From positions 11,920,211-11,984,210 of the forward strand of contig CM075104.1 in assembly GCA_037576195.1 (NCBI GenBank): a stretch of 64,000 nucleotides of DNA, given 5' to 3'. Within the stretch, counting starts at the first letter, position 1. Every line of letters begins with the position of its first letter. Made by a program: the position numbers and the translations under genes. Below, in pieces: positions 22,675 through 33,505 of this stretch. The notes below the pieces were generated by a model, which made no database searches, was not told where the DNA came from, and worked only from the letters and a program-made list of their open reading frames with translations. Source of the stretch: Phytoseiulus persimilis. Its lineage: Eukaryota; Arthropoda; Arachnida; Mesostigmata; Phytoseiidae.

Positions 22675-23370
22675 TTAACAACTGAATCTGTAGGCTCGAT
22701 AAGTGACAAGATCTTCGATCAGTTTCTTCGGCAGTTCTCGAATCCCTTCGTCGTTGGCCGTCGAGTTGACCACCTCCAAGCACAAGCTTTTCAACGTGAA
22801 GACTGAAAAGAAAAACGGTTCACGGGATGAGCACAGGATGTATGGTCGCTTTCCTGCGGGACCTGCTCCCAGGGAGTGGGGAGGGGCGAGGAGGGGAAGA
22901 TTTCGATGATCATTTGGGGAGAGTGCGAAAATAATCACCGGGCTCTGTGATGAGAACGGGCCGACGAACCCTTTTTTCAGCCCTCTTCGCGTGGAAAATG
23001 AAATGCCCGTTCAGGAGTAGAGCTCTGTTCGTGCCTCTTTGGAGAGCTTGCCACGGGTGACCCTCGAACGTGTCAATATCTTTGAATGTCCGCGGCTGAA
23101 GATTGTGGAGAACCTGTCGACAACTCCACGAGGTCATGAAACATTTTCGGAACTTCGCCTGTATCTTGCGGATCGAAACGAGCAAGTTCATCTCGATTCA
23201 GGGATGACTTCATAGCGGAACCCGAAAGTGCATACCGGTGCGCCGTTATAGTCATACCAGACGAGGTCCACTTCACTGTTGCCCCGGTTCACGAATCGAT
23301 AGTAAGCTCTTCGATCCGGATCAGAGTTCAAGGAATACAGCCGAACCCACGGGGTGGCTCTCCAGGTCAT
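22675..23370 (-). CDS. Vhl: von Hippel-Lindau tumour suppressor homologue
   Basis: VHL is the substrate receptor of the Cullin-2/Elongin B-C ubiquitin ligase that binds hydroxylated HIF-alpha. Three exons, 23370-23209, 23095-22939 and 22802-22675, join in phase into 148 residues. The beta domain shows [20 protein letters not shown], then [12 protein letters not shown] (the H115/W117 region of human VHL) and PVLITEPVFTLK. The alpha domain, which binds Elongin C, is [10 protein letters not shown] followed by a short helical tail. Intron 2 (136 bp, G|GTGATT) is convincing; the donor of intron 1 (GAA|GTCATC) is weak. The start at M23370 is one choice; an in-frame ATG at 23460 would add 30 residues. 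By simple alignment the residue at human Tyr98 is not tyrosine. The stop codon is 26 nt from the presenilin ATG. Confidence 0.85.
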
Positions 23371-23895
23371 GGCATCCTCAACGTTTTCCTGGAATCCGGT
23401 GTTGAGGTGATAATTGATGCCGTTAAGGATTTTGCCCTCTTCTCTCAACCCGCGTCTCATGATTTCGATGAATACCAACACCAAAAAGCCTCTTGTTAGA
23501 TTCCAGAGCTCAGAACGGAGTCCTCTCGTTAGGATTGCTTGAAAGTGCAGTGCATTGTCAGGGAGCAAGTGAACGGTCGATGCTCTTGCCTTTAGGTCAT
23601 CCACCAAATCAAGATTGCCGAGAGCTCGAGCTAACTCGGCGGTATAGATTCCCCTCTGGCCCCGACAGCCTTGCAGGCCAAGCGCATAGTCTGGTCACGA
23701 AAACCGAATGCATACGCCAACAAACGAAATTCAAGTTAGGACACCGCTTTCAATTGCAGCAGCGGCTTCATAGAATACGGCTCTCATTGTGCAAGCGGCT
23801 TCACTGTAGAGAGATGGCGTACGTTTCCTATACAGACACTGGTTAGCTCTCAGTGGGACTGGAAGCGGTTGTTCGAACTTCTCGGCCATTGATGA

Positions 23896-24162
23896 CTAAC
23901 TTGTGTTGATCAAGAGCGGAGGGTTCTCGTCGACGAGGTCAGCGGAAAAACCGAACACGTGAAACTCAAGTTCCTCCCGGGACGGCTAGATCGGGGTGGC
24001 ATGGCGAAACCCATCGACGAGAACGTTCCGGACATTGGAGGAAGAAAGATCGTGCACGACCGCCAACCGGCAGGTTGTTGTGGCTGTCGACCGAGCGGCC
24101 GACCTGAGTATCGAGGCGCGAGTATCGAAGCGCTCTCTACCAAGAGAAGCTCTCTTACCTGA
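23896..24162 (+). other. Unrecognised open frame, possible exon
   Basis: A frame without an early ATG reads VLVDEVSGKTEHVKLKFLPG, then LDRGGMAKPIDENVPDIGG and RKIVHDRQPAGCCGC. The composition is protein-like. Just before it lies GACTAAC, a typical branch-point word, followed by an AG about 17 nt later that would put the exon in frame. It is divergent from VHL, in the 1.8 kb between VHL and TMEM165. I cannot name a family. Confidence 0.27.
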
Positions 24163-25111
24163 ATTCACCGTATCCGGACTCGTGAACGGGACTCCGGGGG
24201 GACGCTCACAGTTGTCGAAGTTCACCAGCAGTGTCGAGAAGGCGTTAAGAGTGACAGCCGTCTGCTTGCTAACAGACTCTCGCCGACTCTTCTCTTCTCG
24301 GCTGCTTGTGGAACGTTCGTGGTGCTTTTGGAGCGCGGAACGCCTTGCGCGGCGGGAAACTGGGGGAGCTCTGAGAATCCCGAGCACATCCTCTGAGCCT
24401 GCTCTCTCCCGCAGACCACTGTGTATGAGACGAGGGTCTGGGGCAGATTTTCTGGCACTCGGGCACGCGACTGAAAAGTTCGTCTGCTCGAGCGAAAGTG
24501 CCACATGCTGTTTCGACTTGGCGTTCTATGACGACGGCCCAGTCTACCACCGTCACCAACGTTGACAACAGAGCGGCTCTCCGGAGTGACTCTCCGCTCT
24601 GACGTGGTGAGCGAAATCGTCAGCAAGGGGTTCGATCCCCGTGGAAGACGATGGTAAGCTTCTGCACCCAATTCCTCCACGCAACAAATGACAGCTTTCG
24701 AACAGGCGAGATTTCCGGACGCGCTTTCGATTCTGCGTAAACAAATACTGCGATGACGTGAAATTCCGCTCGATTGTCACCTGACAACACGCGGAGCCAT
24801 TCACGGACAGATGCTCAGAATATTTACAAGAGTTCGTCTTAGAGTTCGTAGGAGGTCCTTGGCGAGCCCCGTGGCTAATGGGCCACTCGATCCGTCCCTA
24901 ACTCGGCCTGGTTCAAAAAAAAAAAAAGATAATCGAACGTTGATATCTTTTTTGAGAGGATAGGCATGACAGCCCACCGAGTCCTGTTTCCCTCAAGGAC
25001 AGTCTCAGCTCCCTTCCTGTTCGGGAAGAACGGAGATTCTGTACGCTTTCCGTGATCTTCTCTCACGAGGTTTATCCGTTTGGATTGCTCGTTAAGTCGG
25101 AAGTCCACGAA
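24163..25111. other. Intergenic region between VHL and TMEM165
   Basis: Overlapping GC-rich open frames occur on both strands without family signature. A tRNA-like B-box (GGTTCGATCCC) at about 24617 does not fold into a tRNA. An A13 run lies at about 24917. Nothing else is supported. Confidence 0.35.
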
Positions 25112-25119
25112 TATATAAA
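25112..25119 (+). promoter_or_regulatory. TATA box of TMEM165 gene
   Basis: TATATAAA lies about 57 nt before the proposed first ATG, leaving room for a short leader. It is the best TATA-like element near the gene. Confidence 0.45.
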
Positions 25120-25168
25120 TTTGACCGAGGCCGGTGCCTCGAAATTGTAGGCCGAGCGCTGTGCTGAA

Positions 25169-26376
25169 ATGGTAAGTGATACTTGTAACGCGATCTTGCG
25201 GAACTTCATGAGAGAATTGAATTGCATTCTGTGGTAGGCGGACCTCTCTGACTCTTGGGGTGGCTTTTCCTGCGCTTTTAGAGAGGAACGTGCCTCCGGT
25301 GGAAGACGGTCGATACTTTTTGCGGAGTGTTCGTTAATTTCAACTAGGAATCGGATTGGACGGAGATAGGTTTGCTTCCGAGGTCGTATGTTTTGCCGGA
25401 ATCAGTGTTACAATGGGAGCCGCGTCCGCCAGCTGTGTGATGAGTTCGGCAGAGAGACAGGCCTGACCACAACCGCGAACTTTTCTCTCATCATACATCC
25501 TTTGTTCAAGAGAAGCTCCCGTTCCAGGTTCCCTCCACGATGACAGTGCTCTTGGTAAGCTTCGCGTGCCTGCTGCCGCTTCTTCACTGCGGAGACCCTC
25601 TGCCGGAGTCCGTGATAGCTTTCGAGAAGAAGATGAAACCCCTTCCAACCGCTCAGGACCCATCCGCGCCGAACGCCGACGCCTCCACTCCGAACTTTTG
25701 GCACGGTTTCGTTTCATCCCTCAGCGTCATCATCGTTTCCGAAATAGGCGATAAGACTTTCTTCATCGCGGCCATCATGTCGATGCGGCATAAACGTTTC
25801 ATAGTTTTCGCCGGTGCCATCACAGCCCTCATCATCATGACCGTCCTGAGTGCACTGGCCGGATCGTTGAGCAGGATTGTGCCGAGGATCTACACCCACT
25901 ATCTATCGATAATCTTGTTCGTGGTGTTCGGGTTGAAAATGCTGTACGAAGCTTCTAAAATGTCAGACGAAGAGGGCAAGGAAGAGTTCGAGGAGGTCGA
26001 GAAAACGCTGAATCAGAAGGAAATGGAAAACACTGCCGATGTGGAAACGGGACAAGCGACTTCCATGCAATCGCGCCTCTACACCGTGCTGTCGCGGGTG
26101 TTCTGGCAAGCGCTCACGCTCACTTTCGTCGCGGAATGGGGGGACCGTTCTCAACTTGCGACAATCATCTTAGCCGCACGTGAAAACATATGGGCTGTGA
26201 ATATTGGCGCCATATTGGGCCATTCTCTGTGTACTTGCTTCGCAGTGATCGCGGGCAGCGTCGTGGCCAAGCGAGTATCTGTGAGGACAGTGACTATAAT
26301 CGGCGGAATAGTGTTCTTGTTATTCGCTGTGTCAGCATACGTCATCGGCATGGACACGAGCGAAGTCACCGTGTGA
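25169..26376 (+). CDS. TMEM165: TMEM165/GDT1 family (UPF0016) Golgi Mn2+/Ca2+ transporter
   Basis: The family exchanges Mn2+ or Ca2+ for protons in the Golgi and supports glycosylation. The main coding exon carries 278 codons from ATG 25540 to the stop at 26374-26376. Both family signatures are present: EIGDKT (68-73) and EWGDRS (199-204), each inside a membrane helix of a three-plus-three repeat. A central acidic loop (about 140-172, EEGKEEFEEVEK) separates the halves. The N-terminus is a signal peptide (VLLVSFACLLPLLHCG). I propose a tiny first exon whose ATG (25169-25171) is followed directly by GTAAGT. Splicing to the acceptor at 25527 adds five in-frame residues (MVPST) before the internal ATG. 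If that exon is wrong, translation starts at 25540. The gene ends before an AATAAA at 26922. Confidence 0.92.
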
Positions 26377-26921
26377 GGCTCATTGACGAGTCGCGTCCGA
26401 ACACCGTTATTCCGTGATCAGGATCCGTATTCAGACAGCTCCGGATCCGACACAATCGCCTGATGAGAGGAGGGAACGTATTCTGTATGGCATCTCCACG
26501 TTACTCGTTCAATGATTCTCCCTGCCACGGAGTTGCCCTGCCCCCACCACAACTTTCCGCTCAAGGGAATGTTCCTGTGACTTTTTGAATTTAGAGAGAT
26601 TTACGAACGTTGTACATAACTGTCTAGTTGTATAGCACAAGAGAACTCAGGCCTTCTCTGAAAGAGGGAGGCCTTCAAAGGATTTTTATATATTGCTTCA
26701 TCTCGAAGATTTTAGACCAATCTTTTGGGGCGGGTGCGAGAGCACTGAGTGAGAACAGCCAGTGGCTCCAAACAAGCGAATTCTTCTGAGCAAAGCACAG
26801 CAGTTGTTAGGGAGAACACTGTAAGATTCCATGTCGGAGTTGCCTCAGTCAATTATTCAGCGTAATAACACGAATGATTGTGCAGCAGAGCCGTCAAACC
26901 TCCTGAGTGACCGATATGAAG

Positions 26922-26927
26922 AATAAA
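26922..26927 (+). terminator. Poly(A) signal of TMEM165 gene
   Basis: AATAAA lies 545 nt after the stop codon, on the gene strand, and is the first such hexamer I see there. Confidence 0.5.
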
Positions 26928-27638
26928 GGCATTTATATTTTCAAATCCGGGTCTGTCTCGTACCGCGAGATCTCACTGCTCCCCGCCGCGAAGAGAAGGA
27001 TACCGTGTCGAAGCGTCACTTCTCATTGGGCACGAAACAGTGTGGAAACGTCCTCGCCCCCTCCATTCTCCCTTCCCTCGAACCAGGTCTTGGTGGGTTG
27101 ACCGAAGGAATCAACGAAGACCACTTTTTAGGAAATCCGCAATCCCCCATCGATGGACGTTCGCTCCTTCCCCCGGCGTCCCCGGTTAGAAGAGCCGTTT
27201 ACGAAATGCTGGAGATCCTGTCGAGAGTGAATCCACGGATCGACTCAGAGTTCTTGCAGGATCATGAGCCGGCAAACTGCAGGACACGCTCAAATATTAA
27301 TCGAACGGATGAAGCGCCTCGTCAGCGGTCAGGCAACGTTAAAAGGAACCTTCAAGTAGCGGAGGCAGCACGGTTACGCTCCAAGACGAGCTTGTGACTG
27401 TCGCACAACGGACAGATTTCAGGGGGTTCTGGCCTGAATGTTCGGGGGCGAACCTTTCACTTCAACATGACAAACGGTGACTCGTGAGAACATGAGTATG
27501 AGTTTCGAAAAGGTATCTCCGATTCTGTTGACATTGAAAATGAGACCCTATTCTAAGATCATGATTGGGTCTGTACTTTTGTTGCGGCATTTGGCGGGGA
27601 CTCGACGGTATCTCGCGGCCTCCATTGTGTCTCCATGG
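26928..27638. other. Intergenic stretch before the hAT element
   Basis: About 0.7 kb downstream of the TMEM165 poly(A) signal. Open frames on the plus strand show no recognisable family. Confidence 0.35.
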
Positions 27639-28353
27639 CAGGGGCTCCCAAACTTTTTCATCGACCCCTGAGGAATTTTCTCAGCTCGCCGTAGACCCTC
27701 AGCTACTTCGAGCTTCGATCAACGCGGATTCGAGTGAACGTCTCTTCAATGAGCGTAATTTTGATTCGATTGTGCGTGTTCTCGATGAGTTGGATGTGCT
27801 TGATGTGACGGAACCAAATCCTTCGGATTGGTTCTAAAATGGATATCGGAAGCCGTGGCTCGCCGCGTTCAGTGATGGCCATCCTGTTTCTAGTCTCGGC
27901 ACCGATATCGACAACTGCACTGAAGCCTGTTTCTGCCAGATACGACGATGGGAAGGCGACAAGACACCTTCTCGCGATCGCCAAAAGTGATGGATATGTA
28001 CATGATCCATAGATGTGATGAACCGTTACGGAATTCAGGGATTGAGCTGCTTTTCCTTCCCAGCGGGAGTTGACGCTCAAACTAATTTGAGTCGGAGTTG
28101 CTATTTTTGACCGTCATCATGGCGCGAGTATTCGAAGAAGAAACTTCTTGTCCTGCTTCGAAAGATTGTAACCGAAACCATGGGTCCAACGAGCTGTGGA
28201 AAACAGAGTGAGAGGCGGGTATTTTTCCTTGCGGGTACGGCGGCGGACCCTTTCCATCAGCTCATCGACCCCCATTTTTCAGGCGAATTCCGTGGACCGC
28301 TGGATATGATATCGACCCTCGAAGGTCCACATCGACCACCTTGGGAACCCCTG
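27639..28353. mobile_element. Short hAT DNA transposon with terminal repeats and target duplication
   Basis: The left end CAGGGGCTCCCAA and the right end, read inward as CAGGGGTTCCCAA, form a terminal inverted repeat with one mismatch in 13. The flanks CTCCATGG (27631-27638) and CTGCTTGG (28354-28361) match at six of eight bases, the 8-bp target duplication expected for hAT elements. The element is only 715 bp, so it is internally deleted. It keeps a piece of its transposase on the minus strand (next entry). An inverted GACCCC-type word also lies just inside each end. It should be non-autonomous. Confidence 0.78.
27703..28080 (-). pseudogene. hAT transposase C-terminal (dimerisation) fragment
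   Basis: The minus-strand frame has the hATC pattern typical of transposases related to ZBED5/GTF2IRD2-like proteins: YPSLLAIARRCLVAFPSSYL, then AETGFSAVVDIGAETRNRM and RLPISILEPIRRIWF. Intact relatives read like FPTTYLCESGFSA...YRNRL...L..I.P. The catalytic core and the zinc finger are missing, so this is a remnant. It lies within the terminal repeats of the 715-bp element and explains its origin. Confidence 0.75.
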
Positions 28354-29867
28354 CTGCTTGGGGAAGTTGCCTCGGAACTCCGCGAGATTTTCCGGCTTCC
28401 GCATCTGTGCCTAGAGGAATTGGGTTTATCGGCGATCCTTGAAAATTTCACGGACCGAAGGAGAGTGGAACTTCCTTAACGATTGACCGAGTTCCTCATC
28501 AACTTATTTTTCGTTAGAATCTCTGTGAGTTTCAGTATTCTGAGTGAGATTGCTCGATTTCTTGCGCTGCATCCGCTGATTCCCTTAATGGCGGAAAAGC
28601 TGTTCCTCCATCGCGACTCTGAGGAACGGATGCTATCAGGGAAGATCCCGTCGAGATATCGAGCTGCTCGATCTGAGCACGCCTACGGAAACGTTTGATC
28701 CCAGGTTCTCGATCGTAAGGTGGTGACCTCTGGCTCCGTGAGTTTGTTCCTCGTAATCAGTTCGTCGTTGATCCTCCTCGCCGCTCAGTGAAAGGGAAAG
28801 TTGAGCGGCAGTTTCCAACGCCGCTTCGCGCCAGCGAGCGAATCTCCAGGGTGGCCACTCCGGCGCAGATTGTCGAGCTTCCTTGCCCCGGCCGTGCTCC
28901 GAGAGGAACGGATTAAACCTTAAAACTCCGAAAGTTCGCGGTGAGTGTGTGTGTGTGAATCGAACGCGAGTCTTGCTTCGCTTTCCGGGGATTCGCGAAT
29001 TCACTGAGCTATGGCCTGAAACCGTGCGGCCAGATGGCAGTTAGTGAACGAGCGAGATTCGGAGTTTTCTCTCCGGCCCCGACTGACAGCGGCGGTCGAG
29101 GCTGTGGGAGCAAGAGCGTTTCCCGCTCATGGTCCAATCAGCAAGTGGTTTCGAGTCGGCCTGGAACCGGCTACAGATGTGGAATCCATCGCTGGACGGC
29201 TTCCTTGCACGACTGGATGCTCACGACGGTCTGCCAACTGCCCTGTGTGCCGTTAGTCAATCAGCTCGCCGGCAGTCGAACAGCCGTGCGAAATGGAGGC
29301 CGGAGCTCATTGTGAGCCCGCGTGCCATCACAATGTCTCCCTCCGGCTTGAAGTTGAGTTAACCTTTGGGAAAGAACGAAGCCTTCGTGCAGAAGCATCG
29401 GTTAACACGGTGCATTATCGCGGGCGTCCAATTATTCGCTCGAGTCTGGAGGCATGGCCATTGGGAGTCGTTGCTTCTATTCCGCTGTGGCTGAGAGAAA
29501 TTTGGTCTCCCGGGGCCTTCGGCGTATCATCGAAGGACCATCACGATAAACGTCCCGGAGTGCTTCTCTACCGCGACGTCACTTCCGAATTGGGCTTCCG
29601 GAGAGAATCTCTGGAGGTTCGAATCGGTCGTAGGCTGGAATCTGCCGCCTCGAGCAATCAACGCCCTGGATGATCGCCACGGCATCCTTGCGACCCACCT
29701 CCAGGTTTTTCCCGACTCTCTCTTTGAACTTCTGGCTGGAGTAAAAGAGCGGCTTTTTCTGTCCACAGCTCATGTCCGGTGGAGCAACGGTTCACATCGG
29801 ACCGACGTCATCGCCTCCTGCGTATAATCTCCAGCTGAAGTGTCTGTTACCTTGGAAGAAAATTCAA
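28354..29867. other. Intergenic region upstream of FGGY
   Basis: About 1.5 kb with GC-rich open frames on both strands and no recognisable product. A (GT)6 run is at 28945-28957. It should include the FGGY promoter close to 29868. Confidence 0.35.
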
Positions 29868-32800
29868 ATGGCAACTTCATTTGTCATCGGAGTGGACGTG
29901 GGATCGAGATCAGCGCGTGCTGCCCTCGTTACCCTCAAAGGTTTGGACCGAACATTTCAACATTCGAGAGCCCAGCTTACCTTCCGTGGGATCCTGGCGC
30001 CCCAATAGATTATCATTCTGTATCTACTCTTTCTGACACTGTTTTCCCGTTACCCGAAGGGAACCTTGTTCGGAAAGCTGAGAGGACTCTGGTGGTTCGA
30101 GAGGAAAAGGGCGAAATCTTCGAGCAAAGCAGCGATCAGGCAAGATATCTTCCACGCACGTCTCTTCAAACGCAGCACATTGAGTGAAGACCACTCCTCC
30201 TATGAACTTCCAGATCTCGGAATATCGCGGCGGTCCTTCTCGGCCCTGATCGGGCAAGGCCTCAGGCTTCATAGCGGGAATCCCAGCATGAAACTTACAC
30301 TCTGACAAATTCTCGTCAATTTTCCATTGGTTTCATTCGCTACGCTGCTCACTGAAAAGTTCCCGCTGAACTGGCCGCATTCGGCCACATTGGGAGGAGG
30401 ATCGAGGAAAGCGTCCCGAGAAATTTTCGAGTAGAAGAGAACATGAATCAGAGGCGGGCCGATTCTAAAGATCCATTCGACAGACCGATTGGAGGCGTTT
30501 TGACTGAGCATACAATTGATGAATCGATGTTGTCACTTTACCTCCGGGCAGGATGAGCGGCTTTCCATTCAGCCAGTACACGTATGGATGACTTCATCGA
30601 ACGTCTGCGTATCTATCACCAACGCTTGGAACCACAGCTTAAAAGCGAGCCTCCATTGCGCAATTTGATAATCGTTGAGATTCACCGCCTCATACCATGT
30701 TCGCCGGTAGTTCCTCACGTTCCGTTCCGAGGTTCTCAGAACTCCGGAAAGCTATGACACAAATTGGCTGCTCGGAGACAGTTGGCAGCGCCGGATCGAG
30801 ATCTTCCCGAGGGCGCCTGCTCAGTCTCCTCGAGGCGGGACGGAACCCTCACCACGAACCCTCTTTTAAAGAGCTCCGGGATACAGAGCTACCATCGGCT
30901 AAGAAATTGTTAGATCGGGAGTTTGAAACCCTCAGAAAGCTTCGCGATTTCTGAGGGGGTTGCACCAGAACTTCCAGACCGCTTCCCAGATGGGTGCGTG
31001 GATTTGTTACCGCCTTTCTCTAACGGAGGACCTCTGGTGGTCTGTTGGAGGTGAAAGCGTCAATGAGCGTACACGGCAGTGTAACCTGCGATTGTGACAG
31101 GTGCGTCGACGACTTGACGGATCGGCTTACGCAATCCAACCTATTGGAATTCAATACATTGATTCTCCGATTCCAATCGACGCTCGTGCTCGTCATCGAC
31201 TCGCAGAGTTCACGTTGACATACGTCAACTCGGATGTCTCTTCATATTCAGATCTTTGGAACTGGTGAATCGCTGATCGACGGTTGCGTAATTTAGAGAT
31301 GGAGTAGCGCAAAGAGGATATGACCGGGTCCATGGTAACAATTTCGGGCTATTCCGACGCCCCCGACCCGAGCCACGAAGAGCATGTAAAGACATGCCGC
31401 AACTTGTTGGTCGAAGTCCCCGATTCGCTGAAAAGTGGACCTGGGTAATTGGGACGCGAGTGTTGTACTTCTATAATCAAGCGATAAGAGAATCCCGTTT
31501 CGCAGATTTGGGGAGCAGTTTGCGAGTGCGTCAAAGAAGTGGCGTCCGGGGTGAGCGTCGACGACATCAAAGGTAATATTTTGTCAGCGACGTGTGGATC
31601 TTCCTTACGAAGTAGGGGACACCAACTAACAGACAAATACTTTTCAGGTATAGGTTTCGACGCCACTTGCTCTTTGGTTGTGACGGATTCCGAAGGTAAA
31701 AGCGTCTCCATCTCCGTTGACGGCGACGACGCTTACAATGTTGTCATGTGGTGTGATCATCGAGCCTTGGAAGAAGCCTTGATCATCAATGAGAGCAAGT
31801 TAGCTGTACTGGCGAGAGTCGGTGGCAAAATTTCGCCGGAGATGGAGCCTCCCAAACTACTCTGGCTCAAGCGTCACATGCCTCAAACTTTCGCGCGGAT
31901 AGCACACGCTTTTGATCTCCCGGATTATCTCACCTACAGGTAAATGTTCTCACCTGTATCCTCATGGGGAGGTTTCGGATCCTCTCTTCCAGCAGAGCGA
32001 GTACCGAGTAAGCTCCGCGATCAATACATGAAACCTTCTTCTTCAACTTCAGGGCTACTGGTTCCCTCTCTCGTAGTCTGTGTTCGCTCGTCTGCAAATG
32101 GACCTATCACAATGGCTGGGACCTCAATTTCTGGCGGGAAATCGGTTTAACGGAGATAGCTGATAATGTTTCCATGGTGGGTACCGACGTTAAACCCCCT
32201 GGCACGGCTGTTGGCAACCTTTCCGACGGCGCCGCTCGCGACCTCGGTTTGAGTCCATCGACGAGAGTCGGGCACTCGATAATCGATGCGCATGCCGGGG
32301 TCCTCGGAATGCTCGGAGTATTTTCTCAGAACGTCACTTCCGAGATTTCCAGTAGACTTTGCATCATTGCCGGCACATCAACCTGCCACATGTTGCTGAA
32401 CGACAGCGAACTGTTCGTACCAGGTGAGCGATCGCGGTGTTTTCTCGACGAATTCGACGGAATTAGCAGAGAAACCATGCGAACTATCTCTTTCTCCGCC
32501 TCATAGGTGTTTGGGGTCCGTACGCGGGCGCCATAATCACCGATATGTATCTGGCCGAGGCGGGGCAGTCGGCCGCCGGAATGCTCTTGGACCACGTGAT
32601 CAAGTCCCACTCACGACATCGAGAAGTCGAAGAGAGGGCTCGAAAATACGGTGTTCACGAGGTTCAGTACCTGACGCAGATCCTCGAGAATCTGGCTTCC
32701 TCGAAAAACTGCGCACTCGACGAGCTCACTGGTGAGCTGCACGTTTATCCTGATTTCCACGGCAATCGCTCACCTCTGGCTGATCCTGAGATGCGCGGAA

Positions 32801-33505
32801 TGGTCTCAGGTAGGGAGCGTGATCATGCGTGTGATCGAAGAACCCTTTTCGAATGTCATAAAGCTCAATCAAGATCCAAGAACGAGGAGGCCGACCCCCC
32901 CCCTTTCCCGAAAACTCTGAATCGGTTGTTCCTTCATAGGTCTGCAGCTGTCGAATTCGGAAGAAGATTTGGCCCTCCTCTTTCTGGCCACTGTCCAAGC
33001 CTTGGCCTACTCCACCAAGCACATAGCAACGCAGCTGGAATCACGAGGTCATAAAGTTGAGAGCGTTGTCATGTGCGGGGGTCTCGTGAGAAACCCGCTG
33101 TACGTCTCCATGCACGCGAACGTCCTCCAGAAACCCGTGCTGATACCGGAAGAAAGCGAAGCTGTCCTCTTGGGTGGGTGATCGATTCAGAGGAAGCTCT
33201 GTTCTCGGAGACTAGATGATTCCTGGCCTAGGATCGATAACGCTTCTTTTGTATGCCGAGGAGCGTGCCCCTTCGGGCTTTACTGCAGTCACGATAGTGC
33301 GCTCAATTCCCCAGGTGCGGCAATGCTCGGCGCTCGAGCCTCGGGCTGTTTCGAGGATCTTCGCGAATCTGTGAAGGAGATGTCCGGACGAGCCATCGTG
33401 AAATGGCCAGATCTCAACACAGCCGCCTTCCATGGCAAGAAATTCCAAGTTCACATGGAACTTCTCCGATGTCAGAGAGCTATGAGAGATATCATGAATG
33501 CTTGA
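29868..33505 (+). CDS. Fggy: FGGY carbohydrate kinase domain-containing protein
   Basis: The FGGY family phosphorylates sugars and polyols; this orthologue of human FGGY is thought to act on D-ribulose. Exon 1 begins at 29868 with the nucleotide-binding start FVIGVDVGSRSARAALV. Later exons are 31506-31572, 31648-31939, 32053-32423, 32507-32809, 32940-33173 and 33315-33505. They join in phase into 485 residues from IWGAVCECV to the stop; with the N-terminus this gives about 543, against 551 in human. Family blocks include IGFDATCSLVV, VMWCDHRALEEA, SLCSLVCKWTYHNGWD, SIIDAHAGVLG, IIAGTSTCHM, YPDFHGNRSPLADP and VVMCGGLVRNPLYV. The missing piece between exon 1 and IWGAV is found directly after exon 1 in another frame (STFESPAYLPWDPGAPIDYH, about 29960-30020), so the 5' end has a frame break or a very small intron (see findings). 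The following intron is about 1.4 kb; the others are 75-141 bp. Confidence 0.92.

Noticed and set aside
23996-24565. 189-codon plus-strand frame
   Set aside because: All frames here are long because stops are rare in GC-rich sequence. The arginine- and serine-rich composition is typical of chance frames.
24560-24650. tRNA-like B-box GGTTCGATCCC at about 24617
   Set aside because: The T-arm has a G-G mismatch, and no matching acceptor strand or D-arm (A box) lies at the right distance upstream.
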